From DATFKA01 sp035268885 (GTDB lineage Bacteria; Bacteroidota; Bacteroidia; Chitinophagales; Saprospiraceae), in the NCBI GenBank assembly GCA_035268885.1, contig DATFKA010000136.1, positions 1-64,000 of the forward strand: DNA of 64,000 bases, read 5' to 3'. The notes under the pieces are model-generated. The model was not told the origin of the DNA. It ran no database searches and was given only the letters and a program-made list of their open reading frames with translations. The position numbers and the translations under genes were made by a program. Shown piece by piece: positions 53,988-61,935 of this stretch (position 1 is the first letter of the stretch; each line of letters begins with the position of its first letter).

Positions 53988-54416
53988 ATGGAAAATACGA
54001 TCCTACAAGCATTAGCCGAAGGTGGCCTGCCAGGCCACGTTTTATTGCAGATTTTACTGACCTTTTTCGTCGCCATTCTTTTTTTACAGTCCGGCCTGGA
54101 TAAAATCGCAAATTACAAAGGCGAACAAGCCTTTTATCAGGAACATTTCAAGAAAACCTTCCTGGGCAATATGGTCCCTCTAATCCTGCCCATGATTACC
54201 CTCTTTGAAGTAGCCGCCGGCATCCTTTGTGGGGTGGGTACCGTTACACTACTTCTCAGTGGCAACCCCAATTGGGGCTTTATGGGCATGCTGATCGCTG
54301 CTTTGAGTATCATCCAGCTGTTTTTTGGTCAGCGGATGGCGAAAGACTACGCCGGTGCGGCTACCCTGGTACCCTACTTTTTATTGACTATTGTGGGACT
54401 GTGGTCCTATATGTAA
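53988..54416 (+). CDS. DoxX-like integral membrane protein
   Basis: 142 residues with four hydrophobic helices. Segments VAILFLQSGLDKIANYKGEQAFYQEHFKKTF in pieces and MITLFEVAAGILCGVGTV fit the DoxX/DoxD superfamily as seen in Bacteroidota. Role unknown, proposed in respiratory or thiol-stress contexts. The final 36 bp overlap the end of the convergent GH32 gene. Confidence 0.75.
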   Translation: MENTILQALAEGGLPGHVLLQILLTFFVAILFLQSGLDKIANYKGEQAFYQEHFKKTFLGNMVPLILPMITLFEVAAGILCGVGTVTLLLSGNPNWGFMGMLIAALSIIQLFFGQRMAKDYAGAATLVPYFLLTIVGLWSYM

Positions 54417-55931
54417 GTCGTAAACCATGCCGTCTTCCAGATATTCCATCCCCAGTATCTCCAATTCGGTAAAATCTTCATTAGGAAAGAAAATTTCGGT
54501 CAGCACCGTTTTACCATCATCGGCAAAGAGTTCTACAGAGGCGCGATCAATATAGGCGTGCAGGTATAATTGTCCTTCATCGCTACGGCGGGGGGCGGTA
54601 TGCCTTCCGGCAAAAGCCTCGGAAAAACCTGTTTTCCCCGCTTCCCTACGGTCGACAAAAAACGCATTTGCCTCTGGATCAAAGCCAATCCGCAGCTTTT
54701 CGTTTAGGCCATTGCCCAGCGTGAAGCCTACTATTTCATCTTGATTTTCCTTCAGATCAAAGCTTAATACCAGTTCACCCGTGGCATTTTTTAGTGTTTG
54801 CCTGTCAGCAATCGACGCACTATCTGACCTCAACGCGTCTAATTCCTCGACGGGTTTAGAGCTCAACCGAGCCCCTCCTTTCGTGGAAATCAGCTTTAGC
54901 TCACGTGGAATGGTCATCGCACTCCGCCATTTTTCGGTAGGTACCACATTGGCGTATTGCCAATTACTCATCCAGCCGATAAAAAGGCGCCGGCCATCTT
55001 CTTTGGGAATGTCAGACCAGGTAACACCGGCGTAATTATCCTTACCCCAATCGACCCAATAGGCGGAATCCTGCTTTAGTCCTTCCTGGAATTGCGGATT
55101 TAAGGTAAAAGTATTCCCATCAAAGTCTCCTACGAAATACTGCGTTCCCGAGCCACCGTTAGGCGCACCTTTGCCAATACTAACCAGCATAACCCACTGG
55201 GTAATATCACTGCCTTCAAGGGTCAGCGGAAAGAGGTCTGGACATTCCCAGGGACGCCCCTCATTGCCCCAGCCCCGGAATTCACTGGCAAAGGTCCAGT
55301 ATATCAGGTTGGGAGAGTGGTACAATCGAATGTGATCGCCGGCGGCAAAAATCATGATCCATTTCTGCGTAGGCTGGTGCCAAAAAACCTTAGGGTCGCG
55401 GAAATCAGGCATTCCCGGATTATCGAGTACGGGATTATCAGCGTATTTAGTCCAGCTTCGGCCCTTGTCCAGGCTGTAGGCAATACCTTGCGTTTGAAAA
55501 TCGTTAGCTCCGGCTTGCTCCCCCTCCATATCGTGGTAGGTGAAGATCGCCACCATAGCTGGCTGCTTTTCACTTCCCAGGCCACTGGTGTTTTGCCAAT
55601 CGATCACGGCGCTGCCAGAAAATATCATACCCTGCTCATCGGGATACAAGGCAATGGGCAATTGCTCCCAATGCACTAGATCCTCACTGACCGCATGGCC
55701 CCAGTGCATGGGTCCCCATACGGTACTATCCGGATGGTGCTGAAAAAATAGATGGTATTCTCCCTCGTAATAAACCATGCCGTTGGGATCATTCATCCAC
55801 ATACTATCGGGCGTAAAGTGGTATATCGGACGATGGGCCTCTTTCTGTTCTCCCACTACTTGCGGGGCAAGTCTTCCACAAGCAATAAGTGTCATCAGCG
55901 CAAAAGGCAGGCAAATAATGAATGGCTTCAT
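54381..55931 (-). CDS. Glycoside hydrolase family 32 lipoprotein (levanase/invertase type)
   Basis: 516 residues with lipoprotein signal (ALMTLIACGRLAP). The nucleophile motif WMNDPNGMVYYEGEYHLFFQHHP is in pieces near residue 46, the transition-state stabiliser RDPKVFW near 175, and the acid/base motif ECPDLFPL near 228. A C-terminal beta-sandwich ends around residue 510 (VELFADDGKTVLTEIFFP). Cleaves beta-fructosides (levan, inulin or sucrose) in the periplasm or at the surface. No SusCD or fructokinase gene lies nearby, so it stands alone. 36-bp convergent overlap with the DoxX-like gene. Confidence 0.93.
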   Translation of the reverse strand: MKPFIICLPFALMTLIACGRLAPQVVGEQKEAHRPIYHFTPDSMWMNDPNGMVYYEGEYHLFFQHHPDSTVWGPMHWGHAVSEDLVHWEQLPIALYPDEQGMIFSGSAVIDWQNTSGLGSEKQPAMVAIFTYHDMEGEQAGANDFQTQGIAYSLDKGRSWTKYADNPVLDNPGMPDFRDPKVFWHQPTQKWIMIFAAGDHIRLYHSPNLIYWTFASEFRGWGNEGRPWECPDLFPLTLEGSDITQWVMLVSIGKGAPNGGSGTQYFVGDFDGNTFTLNPQFQEGLKQDSAYWVDWGKDNYAGVTWSDIPKEDGRRLFIGWMSNWQYANVVPTEKWRSAMTIPRELKLISTKGGARLSSKPVEELDALRSDSASIADRQTLKNATGELVLSFDLKENQDEIVGFTLGNGLNEKLRIGFDPEANAFFVDRREAGKTGFSEAFAGRHTAPRRSDEGQLYLHAYIDRASVELFADDGKTVLTEIFFPNEDFTELEILGMEYLEDGMVYDLHIGPQSHNSQ

Positions 55932-55994
55932 GATAATGAGATTTTCCTATTTTCAAATCATGAAAACCAAGCTAAGAAATTTTAACCTATCCGG

Positions 55995-57086
55995 TTAATG
56001 CTTCACCAATAGTTTTCTACTTAGCACCCCATTTTTTGCCGTAAGGCTGATAATATACTGCCCAGCGGGAAGATCAGAAGTAGGAATAATCAATGTATGT
56101 CGCCCGGCAGCTTGCTTAGCCTGCACTAATTTTTTAACCGGACGGCCATTGATGTCAAATAGAAACACCTGGATATTTTCGGCGGAAGGTAAATCGTACC
56201 AAATCTGAGCGGACTCCTTGACTGGATTAGGAGAAATATTAGATAAATGAAAGCCCTCGTCCAGCAATTTTTGGGCAGCGGAGGATAAATCTGGCGAAGT
56301 CCAGCTAAGGGTACCCTGAATCATCCCCTGATCGGAGGGACTGGCAGCGTCGGCAGCTATCGTTAAGACATCACCATCCTCCGTCATAAATACAAAGCTG
56401 ACCGACTCCACTACAATCGGAAACCCGGGAACTGGCTCCGAAGTAGACCTTCTTGTTTCTTTAATCCGCAAAGCTTCGCTCGTGCCACCATCGGGTAGGG
56501 TAATATTTCCGTAGGCATCCACTTCCCCATCGAATTCCAGGATATTCTCCTGAGTGAAATTTCCTCCGTCAAAATTGGTACTAATGGCCTGAAGCCCCTC
56601 GTAAGACCAGATCGCTTCGTAAGACAAAGGTATCGGCAATTCGAGCCTGGGGGGAGTATTAGTAATCAGTTGTTCGAAGTCCTGATTTTGTTGGTCGGAG
56701 GCACTATAAGAACCTAAGAAATTCAGTCCGGAATCATCCAGGGAAAGGTAGTTGTACAGAGAGCCCGTTACGCCCTGTTCTTCAAAGTCAAGCACTATGG
56801 AAATATTGGCATCCTGAAAATTACTGGCTGCTGGGGTACTGGCGGGATCTACCACCAATTGCGAAGCGGTCCCCAGATTCTCGGCACTAAAATCCCAGTT
56901 GTTGCCGGCACCCGGCATTCCAATATCATAGGTTTGACTCGTGGTGTCAAATCGTTCGGTAATGACATTACCTTCAGCAAAAAAGTCGGAAAAGTTTGTG
57001 CCGCCAATAATGATTTGTGCCGTTATTTTTGATGGGCAAACAGCAAATAAACTAAAGATAAGTAGGTGGATAAGGTATTTTTTCAT
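55995..57086 (-). CDS. Secreted protein with T9SS type A sorting domain
   Basis: 363 residues; signal peptide ending KITAQ (about 23). The central region (about 30-270) is a beta-rich domain without recognised family, with repeated DFSAENLG- and DFEEQG-like turns. The last 80 residues (LSNISPNPVKESAQIWYDL, VFLFDINGRPVKKLVQ, LPAGQYIISLTAKNGVLSRKLLVKH in pieces) are a typical type A T9SS C-terminal domain. The product should cross the outer membrane through T9SS and be anchored on the surface, linking it functionally to the PorZ gene in this window. Confidence 0.82.
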   Translation of the reverse strand: MKKYLIHLLIFSLFAVCPSKITAQIIIGGTNFSDFFAEGNVITERFDTTSQTYDIGMPGAGNNWDFSAENLGTASQLVVDPASTPAASNFQDANISIVLDFEEQGVTGSLYNYLSLDDSGLNFLGSYSASDQQNQDFEQLITNTPPRLELPIPLSYEAIWSYEGLQAISTNFDGGNFTQENILEFDGEVDAYGNITLPDGGTSEALRIKETRRSTSEPVPGFPIVVESVSFVFMTEDGDVLTIAADAASPSDQGMIQGTLSWTSPDLSSAAQKLLDEGFHLSNISPNPVKESAQIWYDLPSAENIQVFLFDINGRPVKKLVQAKQAAGRHTLIIPTSDLPAGQYIISLTAKNGVLSRKLLVKH

Positions 57087-57170
57087 TGTCTCGGTTTTTG
57101 GGAATCCCTTAAAATATAAGAAGAATCGTCCCCAAAACCAAGTTTACCTCTATTCTCAAACCATTCAGGA

Positions 57171-58022
57171 TCATCTTTTTGCGATCGACCCCACCACGTA
57201 ATCCGGAATAATTCCCCTGGTGTGAATCAGCTCCTCCGCCTGTCGGGCGTTCGTATTTCCCGAAAGGGTAAGCATGGTATGCAAACCAAATTTGTTACCA
57301 CCAACAATGTCCGTACCTAAGGTATCCCCCACCATTAAAATTTCGCCCTTAGAGATATAGCGATCGCCCCGGTTGAGTTTGTCAAAAGCGTAGAGAAACA
57401 TCTGCCCGTCGGGTTTACCGAAGTGAATAAACTGCTTGCCCGTGACCTTCTCGATGATCTCGGCCAGCCCACCCGTAGCCAGCGCCACTTCGACACTGGA
57501 GATAGGATAGGTCTTATCTGAATTAGCAATCACCACGGAGACGTTCTGCCGCCGCAAGACGTTGATGGTCTTATTAATGCTGAGCTGCCAGTCAAAACCC
57601 TCATCGTCCAGGAAAGCCACTGCGGCAATACTCTGGTAGTCAATTTCTTCTACCTCGTGGATGGGTACTGTGACCAGCCCAACTTCTTCGATGTAATTAG
57701 CGGCATTTTCGGTACCCAGATAGGCGATTTTACCGTCGGGTACTTTGTATTGCAGATATTCCCGGGTCATCATCCCCGAAGTCACCATTTGGTCGAGATG
57801 AATGCCCGTCAGGCCCTGCTCAGCGTAGCGCTGAATAATCTGCTCGGGACTACGAGAAGCATCGTTGGTCAGCACGTAGAAAGGGATCCGCTCCTGATTC
57901 AAAAAGTCGATCGTCTCCTGCACCCCCTCAATAACGCCGGAAGAGTTCTTCAGCACGCCGTAAGAATCCAGAAAAACGGCCTTATAGTTATGAATGACCG
58001 ACCAAAAATTTTGTAATTCCAT
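57171..58022 (-). CDS. HAD-IIA family hydrolase
   Basis: 283 residues. Motif I is AVFLDSYGVLKNSSGVI (nucleophile Asp about 19); the second Asp of DxD is replaced by Tyr (DSYG), a variant seen in Bacteroidota members. Motif II is in YVLTNDASRSPEQI, motif III is the Lys in FGKPDG (about 208) and motif IV is in LMVGDTLGTDIVGGNKFGL (about 240). A C2B cap, as in NagD-type phosphatases, sits between. It starts 3 bp after the APH-like kinase gene, third gene of a three-gene operon. Confidence 0.9.
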   Translation of the reverse strand: MELQNFWSVIHNYKAVFLDSYGVLKNSSGVIEGVQETIDFLNQERIPFYVLTNDASRSPEQIIQRYAEQGLTGIHLDQMVTSGMMTREYLQYKVPDGKIAYLGTENAANYIEEVGLVTVPIHEVEEIDYQSIAAVAFLDDEGFDWQLSINKTINVLRRQNVSVVIANSDKTYPISSVEVALATGGLAEIIEKVTGKQFIHFGKPDGQMFLYAFDKLNRGDRYISKGEILMVGDTLGTDIVGGNKFGLHTMLTLSGNTNARQAEELIHTRGIIPDYVVGSIAKR

Positions 58023-58025
58023 GCC

Positions 58026-59069
58026 CTAAATATCCAGCGCTTTCAATAATTTTTCTGCATCAAAGTCTTTATCAATCCTGGGAAAGTACGATTCATAAGC
58101 CTCTTTCTGTAGTTTAATGGCATAAATCTCATGGAAGAAATAACGCCCGTCCTTGATCACATAATTCAAAATAAAGAAGCGATAGGCCTCCTTCAAAAAG
58201 CGGATTTCATTTTCCGAAAGGGGATAGACGGCATGGTATTCCTTCAGAAAAAGGATAAAACGATCTTCCATCATGGTATCTGCATTATAAGAAAATACGG
58301 TACGGTCTCCGATGTCAGAGACGATCCGACTCAGGAAATAAAAATCCAGTATCCGGGAACTGATCCGGAACCAATCGTAGTCCCAGCGGGTATAGAGCTT
58401 GCCCGCATTCGTCACCGAGAAATTGCCAATATTCCAATCTACAAAAACGGGAATCTTTGGAAAATCCAGAGCTCCCATCGCTTCTTGATTTTCTAAAAAC
58501 GTATCAATTTGCGACCGAATCACTTCTTCGTTTCGACCGTGCATAAAACGTCCCATTTCGGTATCCAGTATTTCCTGTAGATGGTGCAGATCCGAGCGAA
58601 GGGTCTTGGTCGACTTGGGTAAGGGGTTCTTGATATTGTCGCAAGTCTTATGGAAGCGGGCAAATTCCTGGCCTAGCTTGACAATATGTTTTTCTTCCAG
58701 GCGACGCGGCAGCCGTTTTTTGATCTTTACCGCATTGTAGAATACGATCCAGGTATCAATCAGGTCATTGGTGAAGCGGTGGACAAAGAGCTGATTGCCT
58801 CGCATGAGCGAGCGTGCTAGAAAGTTTTCAAAGGGACTGGGCAGATTATTCGCCATTACATTAATAATGGTATGGTCCTCAACGAAATGCTCGTACTTTC
58901 CAAAATAAGAGAGTTTGGCAATCACAAAACTCTTATCCTCGAAAACGATTTTGTAGACGTGGTTGGTAGATACCTGTGCGCTGATATCCGAGATAGTCTT
59001 AATACTCCGACTGGGGTCATAAGCCAGCCAGGCGTACCGCACAATCGTGATAAAGTCGATTTGATGCAT
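58026..59069 (-). CDS. APH-like (aminoglycoside phosphotransferase fold) small-molecule kinase
   Basis: 347 residues. Candidate catalytic segments are IPVFVDWNIGNFSVT (about residues 211-225), where VDWNIGN replaces the usual HxDxxxxN, and WDYDWFRISSRILDFYFLSR (about 233-252), which supplies the DxD/DxW-like metal site. The N-lobe has FVIAKLSYF, a possible ATP-binding lysine, near residue 50. Other APH-like enzymes phosphorylate choline, fructosamine, aminoglycosides or maltose; the substrate here is unknown. It follows the glutamine-synthetase-like gene by 56 bp and precedes the HAD gene by 3 bp. Confidence 0.75.
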   Translation of the reverse strand: MHQIDFITIVRYAWLAYDPSRSIKTISDISAQVSTNHVYKIVFEDKSFVIAKLSYFGKYEHFVEDHTIINVMANNLPSPFENFLARSLMRGNQLFVHRFTNDLIDTWIVFYNAVKIKKRLPRRLEEKHIVKLGQEFARFHKTCDNIKNPLPKSTKTLRSDLHHLQEILDTEMGRFMHGRNEEVIRSQIDTFLENQEAMGALDFPKIPVFVDWNIGNFSVTNAGKLYTRWDYDWFRISSRILDFYFLSRIVSDIGDRTVFSYNADTMMEDRFILFLKEYHAVYPLSENEIRFLKEAYRFFILNYVIKDGRYFFHEIYAIKLQKEAYESYFPRIDKDFDAEKLLKALDI

Positions 59070-59125
59070 GGTCTAATTTTGATTAAGGGGCCTAAAGAAC
59101 GATAATTTATTTGTAAAAGCCAGGT

Positions 59126-60484
59126 CTAAATAATCTCAAAATACCTTTTCAACTCCCAATCCGTTACGGCTTCGAGATATTGTTCCCACTCCCACTCGCG
59201 CGTCCGTACAAAATGGTCAACGAAATCAGCACCAAAGAGCTCCTTCGCCAGAGGCGATTCTTTCATGGCCCTCGTAGCACTGTGCAAATCGGAGGGCAGC
59301 GACGAATTAGCCTCATTTTCGTATTCGTTGCCTTTTGTTGCCGGGGTCTTCAAAGCCAATTGATGTCGAATACCGTAAAGACCGGAAGCCAGGGCCGCAG
59401 CCATGGACAGGTAGGGATTCGCATCGGCACCGGGTACGCGAGTTTCCAATCGGGTACTTTGGGGACCACCAGGTACCACCCGCAAAGCAGCCGTACGGTT
59501 CTCCACTCCCCAACTGGCAGAAACGGCGGCCCAGGAGCCGGCAACCAGCCGCTTGTAACTATTGACCGTCGGGGCGTACATCGGTAGAATATGCGGCAGG
59601 CAATACAATTGGCCGGCGATGTATTGCTCCAGCAGCGGACTCATCCCTCCGGCCTGGCTACTTTCGTAAAACAGGTTTTGCGCGCCATCACGATCCCAAA
59701 GACTCTGATGAATATGCCCACTACAGCCCGGTAAGGCCTTGTTCCACTTCGCCATAAAAGAAGCCATCTGACCGTACTGGTAAGCAATCTCCTTGACGGC
59801 AGTCTTGCACAGGGCCATGCGATCCGCCGCCTCCAAAACGGGACCGTAGACAATAGCCGCTTCGTAGACGCCATCACCCGTCTCCGTATGCAGCCCCTCC
59901 ACGGGGATACCAAAGGCATGAAGTTGATCAAAAAGCGCGTGAAAAAAATCGCTTTGTTGAGCGGTACGCAACACCGAATACCCGAACATCCCCGGCGTAA
60001 GGGGTTGGGGGTCCCGGTATTTTTTATCCGCCCAACTTTGCGGCGTCTCCCGGAAGTTGAACCATTCCAGCTCTCCGGCAAAAACGGGACGAAAACCCAT
60101 GGCTTCCGTCTCTCTGATGACTTTACCCAGAAGCGTGCGCGGGCAGACACCCCCCACCCCGGTCTCGTCCTCCGAAAAATCGCCCAACAGGAAAGGCAAA
60201 TCCTTTTCCCAGGGTACAAAGCGCAGCGTATGGGGATCAAGCCTGGCCTGGGCATCCGGATACCCTGTATGCCAACCCGACACCTGAGTATTTTCGTAGG
60301 GTACATCGGAGCTATCCCAACCAAAGACAACGTTACAAAAACCAAAGCCCTCCGCGATTGCCTTTTTTACTTTGCTAATGTGCAAAAGTTTTCCGCGCAG
60401 AATACCGTCGATATCAAACACCCCCACGCGAATCTTTTGGATATTTTTTTCACTGAACAGCTGTAGTACATCTTGAACTTGCAT
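59126..60484 (-). CDS. Glutamine-synthetase family ligase (gamma-glutamylpolyamine synthetase-like)
   Basis: 452 residues. N-terminal beta-grasp (QKIRVGVFDIDGILRGKLL in pieces) and catalytic domain with FAGELEWFNF (metal Glu), GLHTETGDGVYEAAI, KWNKALPGCSGHIHQSLWD (Gly-rich/His motif, about residues 246-264), VNSYKRLVAG and NRTAALRVVPGG, and a C-terminal Glu in RLETRVPGADANPY. It is nearer to PuuA/GlnA3-like ligases, which glutamylate amines, than to housekeeping GlnA, whose tyrosine-adenylylation loop is absent. First gene of an operon with a kinase and a HAD phosphatase. A palindromic mobile element lies 121 bp upstream. Confidence 0.9.
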   Translation of the reverse strand: MQVQDVLQLFSEKNIQKIRVGVFDIDGILRGKLLHISKVKKAIAEGFGFCNVVFGWDSSDVPYENTQVSGWHTGYPDAQARLDPHTLRFVPWEKDLPFLLGDFSEDETGVGGVCPRTLLGKVIRETEAMGFRPVFAGELEWFNFRETPQSWADKKYRDPQPLTPGMFGYSVLRTAQQSDFFHALFDQLHAFGIPVEGLHTETGDGVYEAAIVYGPVLEAADRMALCKTAVKEIAYQYGQMASFMAKWNKALPGCSGHIHQSLWDRDGAQNLFYESSQAGGMSPLLEQYIAGQLYCLPHILPMYAPTVNSYKRLVAGSWAAVSASWGVENRTAALRVVPGGPQSTRLETRVPGADANPYLSMAAALASGLYGIRHQLALKTPATKGNEYENEANSSLPSDLHSATRAMKESPLAKELFGADFVDHFVRTREWEWEQYLEAVTDWELKRYFEII

Positions 60485-60868
60485 CTTACTAATTTAAAAT
60501 AATTCAACTCTATTTCTTATGACTTTTGTTATTGAAATGATTTAATCAGGGTAGCTTGGAGCTGAATTTGCTTTGAACCTGAATATCTATCAATTTTTTC
60601 ACTAAGAAGTTGTTTAAGAATTCCTGATGAGAATATGAGGCGGTTTAAACTTTTTGGTTCAAGCGGTCTTAAAAAGCTTGTAGGTTATGGCAAAGCTCAA
60701 TTTGAGATGCGTAGCCAAAGTTACGGATCGAAAATTAGCTGCCGTCCAGGTCCTATAAGACTTTAAGACTCAGCGAACTGAAAAAGTTTAAAGCGCTTCT
60801 ATTGATAACGGCTTGGAAGCCAAGGGCTCAGTGAGGAGTTTTTAAACAACTTCTAAAACAATACACAA
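60485..60868. other. 384-bp divergent intergenic region holding a mobile element
   Basis: This region separates the glutamine-synthetase-like gene (leftward) from the esterase gene (rightward). About two thirds of it is the 248-bp palindromic element. The 121 bp left of the element contain no exact TAnnTTTG box. Only 15 bp separate the element's right end from the esterase start, so the esterase promoter must lie in or beyond the element. Confidence 0.6.
60606..60853. mobile_element. 248-bp fold-back MITE-like element, copy 2
   Basis: Flanked by a 3-bp direct duplication TAA (60603-60605 and 60854-60856). The ends carry the same GAAGTTGTTTAA inverted repeats as the 88-bp element at 4659-4746, and the last 34 bp are identical to that copy. 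Most of the interior is also a long imperfect palindrome: about 60640-60706 pairs with about 60733-60798 (for example TTTAAACTTTTT with AAAAAGTTTAAA). The right arm has an extra hairpin (GGCTT/AAGCC, 60810-60821) with no partner on the left. No coding capacity. Its right end is 15 bp before the esterase ATG, so it forms the leader or promoter of that gene. Confidence 0.75.
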
Positions 60869-61825
60869 ATGAAACCCATCTACTTCACTCTTTTATTTTT
60901 CGGCCTACTCATCTCTGCCTGTACAGATATTCCACAGCAGGAAAACGAAACAGATCATTCATTAGTATACCTGAACTATACGGAAAGCGGCCTTGATTCT
61001 GCCTACAGTCAAAGCTTCTGGGCCCCTAATAGCCGCTTGGTTTTTAATCAAATATATGGCCTGCGCGCATTAGCAAACGAAGCCCTCGGTAAGCCCGAAA
61101 GGATAACTTACGGTGAAACGGAAGCGGAAAAACTAGACCTCTATCGGCCCAAACGGCAAAATTCGCCTATCCATATTTACGTTCACGGGGGAGCCTGGCG
61201 CAGTGGAAATGGATCCGGAGAAAGTGCATACAACGCCAGAAAATTCGTCGAACGGGGCATCATGTACCTGGCTCCCGATTACGAGCTGGTGACGGATGCA
61301 GAAGGAAGCCTTTATCCTATGGTAGAACAACTCAGAAGGGCCATTATTTGGACATACCAAAATGCTCGCACATATGGAGGGGATCCTAACCAAATTTACC
61401 TGTCGGGGCACTCCGCCGGCGGCCATCTGGGCGGCGTACTGATCACTACCGACTGGCAACAGTATGGCCTACCCGCCGATGTTATTAAAGGTGCATATCT
61501 CAGTAGCGGGATGTACGACCTGTACCCGGTAAGCTTATCCTCCCGAAACGAATATGTCACCTTTACCGAAAAAATGATACAGGACCTCAGCCCTGCACAG
61601 CACGCTCAGTATCTGAGCACGCCGGTCATCTTGGCGCACGGTACAGCCGAAAGTCCGGAGTTTAAAAGACAGACGGAAGCGTTTGCCCAATTATTGCAAG
61701 AGCAGGGTAAGGAGGTAAATTTGCAGGTTTTGGAAGGATATAATCATTTTGAGATCATGATCGCCCTTGGCAATCCTTACGATCTTCCCGGGCAAGTCAT
61801 GCTTCAGCAAATGGGGCTGGACTAA
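60869..61825 (+). CDS. Alpha/beta-hydrolase fold lipoprotein (esterase/kynurenine-formamidase-like)
   Basis: 318 residues; lipoprotein signal (FFGLLISACTDIP, Cys about 18). The oxyanion motif is YVHGGAWRSGNG (about 106-117), nucleophile elbow SGHSAGGHLGG (about 174-184), acid residue region VILAHGTAESPEF (about 252-264) and catalytic His in LEGYNHFEI (about 289-297). Best match is the BD-FAE/kynurenine-formamidase group. It probably hydrolyses esters or amides in the periplasm. The fold-back element ends 15 bp upstream of its ATG. Confidence 0.88.
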   Translation: MKPIYFTLLFFGLLISACTDIPQQENETDHSLVYLNYTESGLDSAYSQSFWAPNSRLVFNQIYGLRALANEALGKPERITYGETEAEKLDLYRPKRQNSPIHIYVHGGAWRSGNGSGESAYNARKFVERGIMYLAPDYELVTDAEGSLYPMVEQLRRAIIWTYQNARTYGGDPNQIYLSGHSAGGHLGGVLITTDWQQYGLPADVIKGAYLSSGMYDLYPVSLSSRNEYVTFTEKMIQDLSPAQHAQYLSTPVILAHGTAESPEFKRQTEAFAQLLQEQGKEVNLQVLEGYNHFEIMIALGNPYDLPGQVMLQQMGLD

Positions 61826-61935
61826 AAGACCTGCGCTTACTTAAACAGCTGTCGCAACCAAAACCGAAAGCCCAATTGGGGATAATCGTTCCAGCGGATA
61901 GCGGGCTGCGCGATACCCGGCAAAAGATGCTTCCC
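61826..61935 (-). other. Short intergenic stretch with a possible C-terminal coding remnant
   Basis: On the minus strand, 61837 to about 61929 reads GKHLLPGIAQPAIRWND and YPQLGFRFWLRQLFK, then a TAA stop. There is no start and a TAG lies just upstream. The aromatic-rich segment looks like a protein C-terminus, perhaps the tail of a deleted gene, but I cannot assign a family and it may be chance. Confidence 0.2.

Noticed and set aside
59641..60466. Long ORFs on both strands inside the glutamine-synthetase-like gene
   Set aside because: Both are shadow frames of a gene with complete catalytic motifs.
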